Assembly (NCBI GenBank): GCA_018433265.1
Contig: JAHDRO010000392.1
Span: 1 to 7,845 of the forward strand
Reading direction: 5' to 3'
From: Bacteroidales bacterium
GTDB taxonomy: Bacteria; Bacteroidota; Bacteroidia; Bacteroidales; UBA932
DNA: 7,845 bases
This document shows, in pieces, positions 1-5,125 of the stretch; within the stretch, counting starts at the first letter, position 1; every line of letters begins with the position of its first letter. Made by a program: the position numbers and the translations under genes. Under the pieces are notes generated by a model. The model had not been told where the DNA came from. It saw only the letters and a list, made by a program, of their open reading frames with translations, and ran no database searches.

Positions 1-1012
1 CTACATATATCGTGCCAAATTCAGTTTTTTGCTGCTTGCTATAGGCAGTCAAATACCTGCGACGGTTATAAGTTTCACCCAGTAAAGGATAGGTTCTTGA
101 AACTGCATCCCAGCCTTCCATGTAGTCATACACATGTGGCAAGGCCCAAGGCACCTTATCATAATCATCCCAATACGCTATGATAGGAATCATGGGCTGT
201 GGTGGTCCATCATCCGTAAAGTTATATCCCCCTGTCATCCAAAGCTGTGCCGCATAATATGTGTTTGAAATCCCACGATAAGTGATGCCCAGATTTTCTG
301 GTGTATCGTGGATTCTCCAGTTCCAACCATATGCAGGCAGTCCTAAAAATATTTTTTCAGGAGTCATAACCCGGACTGCATAATCATAAATGCCTTCCAA
401 CCAATCCCTGGGAGATACCGAACCCGGTGCAGAGCCTGCCCACGCCATGCCATAACTCATAATCGCTGCTGTATCACAATAGGCATTCAAGTCTTCATAA
501 ACACACCAGTTTTCGCCACCAACCGAGCCTTGTACTCCAGTCATGCCCGGTAGACAAATATTTACGAGTTTCGAAGAATCATAGGCTTTAACAGAGTTAT
601 ATATGTCTCGAAATAGAGCATTAGCAGCATCCTTGTTTTCATAGCCACCTCCACGTTCCAAGTCTATATCCACTCCAGCACACCAAGGATACTTATTCAT
701 GATGCGAATAATCTCAGTAAGAAATTTATCCTTTGCACCATTGGTGTTATTTCTAAGGGCTGTAAAAATAGAAGCCGTACCATGGTTCATGATTGTAAGC
801 AGCCATTTGATATGAGGCCAGCGGTTAATGTAAGTAAGCATACTGGATATGCTTGTTCCTGTTTCTGTTATGGTCCCGGTGATATCCACTTCAAAAGTAA
901 AAATACCCACCGTATCAATTCGATCACCATAGTCTCGTAATGCTTGATACATGCGGGTATTCCCCATGAAACTCCAGACCATACAACGCTTACCTTTTAA
1001 ATAGTCAATCAA
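1..1012 (-). CDS. Glycoside hydrolase family 18 tail-associated enzyme, partial (C-terminus outside window)
   Basis: The frame is open for 337 codons from a TTG at 1012-1010 to the window edge without a stop. Seen: the GH18 catalytic strand GVDIDLE at residues 113-119, with E119 (codon 658-656) as the expected acid/base; the barrel-strand motif MSYGMAW further on, like the family's MxYD; and a late aromatic IAYWDDY. Family knowledge: GH18 enzymes cut beta-1,4 bonds after N-acetylglucosamine in chitin or, in spore and wall lysins, in peptidoglycan. In a tail-tip operon, a role in opening the host wall or trimming a surface glycan is inferred. The first Asp of the classical DxxDxDxE is Ala112 here, as tolerated in some wall-acting members (from memory). 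The start was chosen because AGGAAGGAAG lies 9 bases upstream and TTG overlaps the preceding TGA stop; ATG at 982-980 (residue 11) is the alternative. The visible part covers most of a typical catalytic barrel, so more sequence, perhaps a binding domain, may follow. Confidence 0.85.
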   Translation of the reverse strand, partial: MIDYLKGKRCMVWSFMGNTRMYQALRDYGDRIDTVGIFTFEVDITGTITETGTSISSMLTYINRWPHIKWLLTIMNHGTASIFTALRNNTNGAKDKFLTEIIRIMNKYPWCAGVDIDLERGGGYENKDAANALFRDIYNSVKAYDSSKLVNICLPGMTGVQGSVGGENWCVYEDLNAYCDTAAIMSYGMAWAGSAPGSVSPRDWLEGIYDYAVRVMTPEKIFLGLPAYGWNWRIHDTPENLGITYRGISNTYYAAQLWMTGGYNFTDDGPPQPMIPIIAYWDDYDKVPWALPHVYDYMEGWDAVSRTYPLLGETYNRRRYLTAYSKQQKTEFGTIYV

Positions 1013-1590
1013 AGGCGCTCACTTCCTTCCTGCATTTCTTGAAACTCAAATAATACCCGGGCTGATTTTCTGTCTTCTAGCTTTATCACATGTTTGCTAT
1101 CACCGGATGCTGTATATTGAAAAAAACCTTCCTTATCAGTTGGGTTTCCGTTCTTTAAACACTGCCTAGTTGATGCTAGTAGCGAAAAGGTATCACCTGG
1201 ACTAACTGCCTCATTAAATATCACCTTGTGCGCCCCTGCTCCTTGAGACAATTGGATACTGCCTGCAGCCATATTTTGGTTGGGATAAATATGACAGTCA
1301 AGGCCAGCGGAAGTTGAACCCAGATTGAAGAGAATAACCGTCTCTCCGCTACGAACCACTCCGTTATAAAAACGAGCGGGAACAATAACACCGCCCTCCC
1401 GGAATTTTTGAAGCATCGTTTCTGTATTAATTGTATAACCAGTTAGACGATCACCTTCCTGAGCCTGAATATCAGTGAAATAAACAGTACCTGTGCAATC
1501 TCCAAGAAGTAGTTTCACTGTTACGCTTACTACTCGTTTATCCTCTTTACAATGAATCGTCTCAGCAAACCTGGTAAATGTTACTGACAT
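1009..1590 (-). CDS. Small tail-tip protein with N-terminal half-module shared with the 64-aa upstream ORF (193 aa)
   Basis: I do not recognise a named family with certainty. Residues 1-50 align along their length with the preceding 64-aa ORF: both carry a D-C-[ST]-G-x-V-[FY]-F-T-D core followed by a Gly-rich turn and TG[WY], the pattern that ends CBM4/9-like jelly-roll domains in phage tail proteins. Residues about 60-193 are rich in beta-strand patterns and small residues, with no catalytic motif I can name and no signal peptide or membrane segment. The start is ATG at 1590-1588, because AGGTGG sits 5 bases before it; the frame also permits GTG at 1599-1597 (196 aa) directly after the upstream TAG. 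It ends with TGA at 1011-1009, overlapping the GH18 TTG. It is in the same frame as the 64-aa ORF and Tal, so it could also be made as a readthrough extension. A tail-tip or receptor-binding accessory role is inferred from position only. Confidence 0.75.
   Translation of the reverse strand: MSVTFTRFAETIHCKEDKRVVSVTVKLLLGDCTGTVYFTDIQAQEGDRLTGYTINTETMLQKFREGGVIVPARFYNGVVRSGETVILFNLGSTSAGLDCHIYPNQNMAAGSIQLSQGAGAHKVIFNEAVSPGDTFSLLASTRQCLKNGNPTDKEGFFQYTASGDSKHVIKLEDRKSARVLFEFQEMQEGSERL
1022..1031 (-). promoter_or_regulatory. Ribosome binding site for the GH18 gene
   Basis: AGGAAGGAAG ends 9 bases before the TTG at 1012-1010 and lies inside the end of the upstream gene. It decides for the TTG over the in-frame ATG at 982-980, which is about 40 bases from this site and has only a weak AAAGG nearby. 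Confidence 0.6.
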
Positions 1591-1595
1591 CTGCA

Positions 1596-1601
1596 CCACC
1601 T
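1596..1601 (-). promoter_or_regulatory. Ribosome binding site deciding the ATG 1590 start
   Basis: AGGTGG overlaps the upstream TAG stop and the two GTG codons at 1599-1594, and is 5 bases from ATG 1590-1588. The GTG starts have nothing comparable at proper spacing. It is weaker than the other sites in this operon. Confidence 0.45.
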
Positions 1602-1602
1602 A
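1600..1602 (-). other. In-frame TAG between the 64-aa and 193-aa ORFs
   Basis: This amber codon is the only stop separating the two ORFs, which share a reading frame (...LDG TAG GTG GTG CAG ATG...). A plain stop with restart at ATG 1590 explains it, since an SD overlaps it. Readthrough would join the two homologous modules. Confidence 0.5.
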
Positions 1603-1794
1603 CCCATCCAACGTCCACTTAATTTCTGACACATGACCAATCCAGCCCGTAGCAACAGAACCACCTTGCAAAAGCATATCTGTAAAGAACACCTCACCAG
1701 AACAATCAGTAATGAAAAGACGGATGGTAAGCGACTTTATCTTTCCAATACCTCTCGGTGTAATAGCATGTGCTGTCTGTGAAAAATAAGCCAT
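1600..1794 (-). CDS. 64-aa ORF: second half of a CBM4/9-like carbohydrate-binding module
   Basis: A short ORF from ATG 1794-1792 with a strong SD (AGGAAGGAG, 8 bases upstream). Residues 19-51 show alternating strands, then TDCSGEVFFTD (29-39), LLQGGSVATGW (41-51): the closing strands of the jelly-roll modules at the ends of phage Tal and fibre proteins. That fold needs an N-terminal half, and such a half (about 100 residues, seen by fold pattern) lies at the end of Tal, in the same frame, separated by TAG plus five codons (EGASA). It is therefore either the C-terminal fragment of an interrupted Tal or a separately translated subunit that completes the domain. In the first 27 aligned positions from residue 19 it matches residues 20-46 of the next protein at 12 positions, by hand count. 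Too short to stand alone as a known enzyme. Confidence 0.65.
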   Translation of the reverse strand: MAYFSQTAHAITPRGIGKIKSLTIRLFITDCSGEVFFTDMLLQGGSVATGWIGHVSEIKWTLDG

Positions 1795-1802
1795 AGCACT
1801 GG

Positions 1803-1811
1803 CTCCTTCCT
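1803..1811 (-). promoter_or_regulatory. Ribosome binding site overlapping the Tal stop codon
   Basis: AGGAAGGAG overlaps the last two bases of the Tal TAG and sits 8 bases before ATG 1794. It makes independent translation of the 64-aa ORF possible, which argues against reading that ORF as mere debris. In a fused gene the same bases would simply code Glu-Gly-Ala. Confidence 0.55.
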
Positions 1812-1812
1812 A
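1810..1812 (-). other. In-frame TAG interrupting a probable carbohydrate-binding domain
   Basis: Reading through gives ...FIDLF-[TAG]-EGASAMAYFSQT..., a continuous jelly-roll-type domain by pattern. TAG appears in no other gene of the block: the remaining complete genes end in TAA (tape measure), TGA (Dit) and TGA (193-aa protein), and no other in-frame TAG occurs in the open frames. Whether it is a mutation, a readthrough site or a true stop cannot be told here. Confidence 0.5.
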
Positions 1813-4332
1813 AAAGAGATCAATAAACCTGGTTTCTGTCGACCCATCCTCATATTCAATGACAACTTCAATCCCAACTTGCCCGTTTGGCCCTTTCTGA
1901 AGATTTTCCGATGCAATCTGCGCTGAGAAAGTGTAACTCTTCCTACTGGCAGGATAAACGGTCTGGGATAGACTTTTCGTCATCCCTAAAACGCCCTCAG
2001 CTTTAAAAGAAGCTGTTCCTGATACACCATTATTAGGGTCAACTGTAAAACCTGAACTTAACCAATAGGTTAGACCATCATCAGCTCGTGAATTTCGTAG
2101 ATGATTAAAAGGCACTAAGTCTTTTAATTCCTGACGGTCAAGAACATCAGTGGAAGATAAAATATCGGCTGCTTTATCCCATCCAGCAGAGGAATCTCCT
2201 AATTCTCTTAAAGTTGTTGATAGCTCCAGCACTGTTTTCCATGGTTCTTGTAGATTATATTGTCTGCGAACTACACGAGTTTTGACAGATAACTTCAAAT
2301 CTCTATCATCCACAGTTACTATATCACCTAGTTTCCATGCCTCATGCTCATATCCTGTCAACACTGATAAGTCCATTGCAGAGAGAACATATGAGATTCG
2401 TGGCTTCGCATACTGAGCTAAGCGCATATTAGCGAACTCAAGCAGCTGATAAGGGTTGCTGATTGATGAAGCATCCAGCGTTCCAACTCTAACTTCTGAT
2501 GAATAGCTATAATCCTCAACATACTCTTTATTACCATTGATAGAAGCAAATGTTATACCATCTTTTCCATAAGCATAAAGGCGAGTGATTAGACTTCTAG
2601 TATCCACTACGCGCTGTATACTTTTCATGTTCTTTCTATAGCAAAATAATGCCCCACTATCAGTACCTCCAAATGTCAAAAGGTGTACCAGACGATTGGC
2701 ACTATCGAAAATCAAGTCACCACCATGAATATTCTGTATGGCTCGAAGAATAGATAAAGCATTCTTCTCTGTTGATTGCCATGTTCGTTTTGTACTGACA
2801 GTGACATTTCCTAATGACCAGCCAGTACCAAGTAAGGCATAGCGCATAGGTACTTCTGGTGTCTCTGCGACAAATTCCATGGGTTCTTTTTCAGCGCTAA
2901 AGGAAAGATCATAAAATGCAGCTTCCGCATATACCTGAGTTACAACTCTTCCATCTGAGCTTTTCTCATCTGTTATGGTTCGAATACGATAAACATCATT
3001 GACAATCTGCACCTGTTTTTCATTGTCTAAGGTCTCGCGCTTGGAATCATGAAATGGCAGTTTAAACTCCAAAATATCAGCTCCATTCACCTCACTTGTT
3101 ACCACAATATCAAAGGCATTTTCTAACACCGCTTCCCAAGCCCCGTTAGTATCCAACACAACTGGTCTGGCAAATCCAAGTCTCTCATAAGGAGGTTTTG
3201 GTATATCATGTAGTTGTATTTCAAGAAGTTTAGGAGTTCTACTGGTGTCTTGAGTAGATAATGTAATTCGATAACGGATATATTCTCTGTTAGGCGACTG
3301 CAGTTCCCCACTTGCTCCAACGGCCTGCCATTCAGTCCAGCTAGACAGATCGTCTGATGTAGAAGTTTCCACTAGGCTTATGGCTGTTATACCTGCGGTG
3401 TATTCACTTGTAACTGATACCCTGCCCGTTCCTGCAAGACTACAGGCAGCTGCTATCGTAAAAAGCTGACCACTTTGTGCATAGACTCCGTTTGTTGCTT
3501 TCAACATGACAGAGCCAGGGTCCGCAAGAGCATCTACATCAGCAGCACTGTCACCACCGTTTGCCAAAATTGAAGATTTGAAATAGGAAATAAGATCCTC
3601 CATGGTAAGTAAAGAATCTTTTTCATAAAACCAGTCATCAAATCCTCCTGCGTAATAATAGGTATTTGCATGCATCCCCATCACAATATCCGCAACACAA
3701 GATTGATTTAAGTCTCCAGTGAATGTTCGAACTGGAGATTGCCAAACAGCGCCATCACTTCGGTCACAAAGTAAGTTCTGCACCCTTTTGTTGTTTACCT
3801 CGATAACAGAAGCGATAAAGTACCACCCGTTATTCTTTAGGGTAATAGTAGGCGTTTCGGTCTGATCATATATCAAGGAGCCTGAGGCATTATACAGCAT
3901 TAATCGCAACCTTCCCTGAAATAAAGAAACATAAAAAATTGGCTGACCAGGCCCTTGTCTAGTATTAAAAATCGGGATATACGTCTGCCCTACAGAATAA
4001 GTAGTTGGATTTATCCATCCGCCAACAACAATCTTTTCACCTAAATCACTAAAAAAGCTACCGTCATTGGTAGCCACTAAATGAGTCTTTTCACTTGTTG
4101 GATTAATGATATTCTGCCTGAAATATCTTCCTAATCTACCGGATAACAAGTTGGCTGATGTGCCTGACCATCCGGATACAAAGAAGTTTCTGTTATGACC
4201 GGAGTCATCTGTAAGCATATTGTTGCTATCTGGTGCGGCTTCATTAAATCGCCACAGAGCAACTGTCTTCTCGCTTACAGGAAACTCACCCGTAAAATCC
4301 GTCTGTGATGTTAAGATTGATTTAATTGCCAC
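1810..4332 (-). CDS. tal: Tail-associated (Tal) hub protein with N-terminal LamG-like domain
   Basis: 840 aa, starting at a GTG with a very strong SD (GGAGGTGATC) that overlaps the Dit stop, 4 bases away. Domain order, by pattern: residues about 22-250 a LamG/concanavalin-like sandwich (VALWRFNE early, GGFDDWFYEKD at 230-240); about 277-375 a second beta-sandwich of the type with WTEWQ and YIRYRITL, found in surface-binding phage proteins; about 384-712 the Tal/prophage endopeptidase-like hub domain (starts near LENAFDIVVTSEVNGADILE at 403, includes EHEAWKLGDIVTV), as in TIGR01665/PF06605; about 742-840 the first half of a CBM4/9-like module, cut by TAG. Known role: Tal trimers close the Dit ring at the tail tip and form the exit channel; many carry host-binding or wall-cleaving parts. 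No catalytic motif is evident, so peptidase activity should not be assumed. Odd: the hub domain normally lies at the N-terminus, and the C-terminal domain looks unfinished. Family assignment is firm; outer domain names are tentative. Confidence 0.88.
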   Translation of the reverse strand: MAIKSILTSQTDFTGEFPVSEKTVALWRFNEAAPDSNNMLTDDSGHNRNFFVSGWSGTSANLLSGRLGRYFRQNIINPTSEKTHLVATNDGSFFSDLGEKIVVGGWINPTTYSVGQTYIPIFNTRQGPGQPIFYVSLFQGRLRLMLYNASGSLIYDQTETPTITLKNNGWYFIASVIEVNNKRVQNLLCDRSDGAVWQSPVRTFTGDLNQSCVADIVMGMHANTYYYAGGFDDWFYEKDSLLTMEDLISYFKSSILANGGDSAADVDALADPGSVMLKATNGVYAQSGQLFTIAAACSLAGTGRVSVTSEYTAGITAISLVETSTSDDLSSWTEWQAVGASGELQSPNREYIRYRITLSTQDTSRTPKLLEIQLHDIPKPPYERLGFARPVVLDTNGAWEAVLENAFDIVVTSEVNGADILEFKLPFHDSKRETLDNEKQVQIVNDVYRIRTITDEKSSDGRVVTQVYAEAAFYDLSFSAEKEPMEFVAETPEVPMRYALLGTGWSLGNVTVSTKRTWQSTEKNALSILRAIQNIHGGDLIFDSANRLVHLLTFGGTDSGALFCYRKNMKSIQRVVDTRSLITRLYAYGKDGITFASINGNKEYVEDYSYSSEVRVGTLDASSISNPYQLLEFANMRLAQYAKPRISYVLSAMDLSVLTGYEHEAWKLGDIVTVDDRDLKLSVKTRVVRRQYNLQEPWKTVLELSTTLRELGDSSAGWDKAADILSSTDVLDRQELKDLVPFNHLRNSRADDGLTYWLSSGFTVDPNNGVSGTASFKAEGVLGMTKSLSQTVYPASRKSYTFSAQIASENLQKGPNGQVGIEVVIEYEDGSTETRFIDLF

Positions 4333-4334
4333 CA

Positions 4335-4344
4335 GATCACCTCC
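4335..4344 (-). promoter_or_regulatory. Ribosome binding site for Tal, overlapping the Dit stop
   Basis: GGAGGTGATC contains the TGA that ends Dit and lies just before the GTG at 4332-4330. It fixes the Tal start at this GTG, and so shows that the LamG-like region is part of the protein. The overlap implies coupled translation of Dit and Tal. Confidence 0.75.
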
Positions 4345-5110
4345 ATCTGCTTTTGGCCAGAATCTTCAGCTCCGAAAATGTTGCTCCCACAGCTGATACT
4401 GTTATTTCATTTTCACCTTTGTGAAGTACAGGGAAGTTTAACTCATCCAGGACTGGAAGCCCATTTCGAAGTGTATTTCCGTTGGCATCGGTTATTTTTG
4501 CTGTCACTAATCCGCTATCAATTACAAGCACTTCATCTGCCGTCAAAGCTCCAACTACTCGAAGTTCCTCTCCATTCGTGGTAATAGAAATATATGTGGA
4601 TGTAGATCCACTTATTGATCCCTTAAGTTGATATATCGGTTCTGAATCTGTATTCCCGGTTATTCTTTGGATCTCATGAGTTCCAACACTTGAAATCGTG
4701 AATTGTTCATCTGTCAGCGCATAGGCGTGAGGATCAGGACAGATAAACTTCAACTCAAAGGCACCTGCAGTTCTAAGTAATCTCTCGCATTCTACTTGTT
4801 CAGTGAGGCGAGCAAAAAAGAATCGATTCGGAATATCCTCTAATATAAGCTGCTTAAGGCCGTTCATAGGGTTGAGCCACTCTGCAAGATCATCTAACAC
4901 GCTCACTAAATCTGCAAAGCTCTTTTGAGGATATATGCTACAGCTAATCGTAATGATCCGCTCTGAGATATCACAACCAAAGTCAGCAACCCCTGCCTTC
5001 CCCGGAACAACCTCATACGCGTTTCTTAATGCGGGCGATGCCTGCCAACTTGTGAGCCTTGCTTTTATCTTCATATTCTTTGAGTTAATACCGTTATAAA
5101 TAAAGCCCAT
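4337..5110 (-). CDS. dit: Distal tail protein (Dit)
   Basis: 257 aa, a usual length for the SPP1/TP901-1 type Dit. Residues 1-130 form the ring domain (PF05709 type), with the recognisable VPGKAGVADFG at about 36-46 and the SFADLVSVLDDLAEWL helix at about 64-79; residues about 140-257 look like the galectin-like C-terminal sandwich (GEELRVVG, NTLRNGLPVLDEL, HKGENEITV). Known role: Dit hexamers form the ring joining the tail tube, the tape measure end and Tal, and serve as the hub for baseplate parts. The ATG at 5110 is preceded by AAAGGAGGG at ideal distance and lies 13 bases after the tape measure stop. Gene order tape measure, Dit, Tal is the standard one, which supports the call. No anomaly seen; it ends with TGA four bases before Tal. 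Confidence 0.93.
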   Translation of the reverse strand: MGFIYNGINSKNMKIKARLTSWQASPALRNAYEVVPGKAGVADFGCDISERIITISCSIYPQKSFADLVSVLDDLAEWLNPMNGLKQLILEDIPNRFFFARLTEQVECERLLRTAGAFELKFICPDPHAYALTDEQFTISSVGTHEIQRITGNTDSEPIYQLKGSISGSTSTYISITTNGEELRVVGALTADEVLVIDSGLVTAKITDANGNTLRNGLPVLDELNFPVLHKGENEITVSAVGATFSELKILAKSRWR

Positions 5111-5116
5111 ACATCG

Positions 5117-5125
5117 CCCTCCTTT
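5117..5125 (-). promoter_or_regulatory. Ribosome binding site for Dit
   Basis: AAAGGAGGG overlaps the tape measure TAA stop and stands 6 bases before ATG 5110-5108, another case of stop and SD overlapping in this operon. Confidence 0.7.

Noticed and set aside
1810..4332. Active endopeptidase in Tal
   Set aside because: The family name includes endopeptidase, but I see no NlpC/P60 or M23 catalytic pattern in the protein.
2150..4584. Small open frames within Tal and Dit (plus 2150-2416 and 4378-4584; minus 3123-3320)
   Set aside because: They are fully inside well-supported genes, in other frames, with no domain or start-site support.
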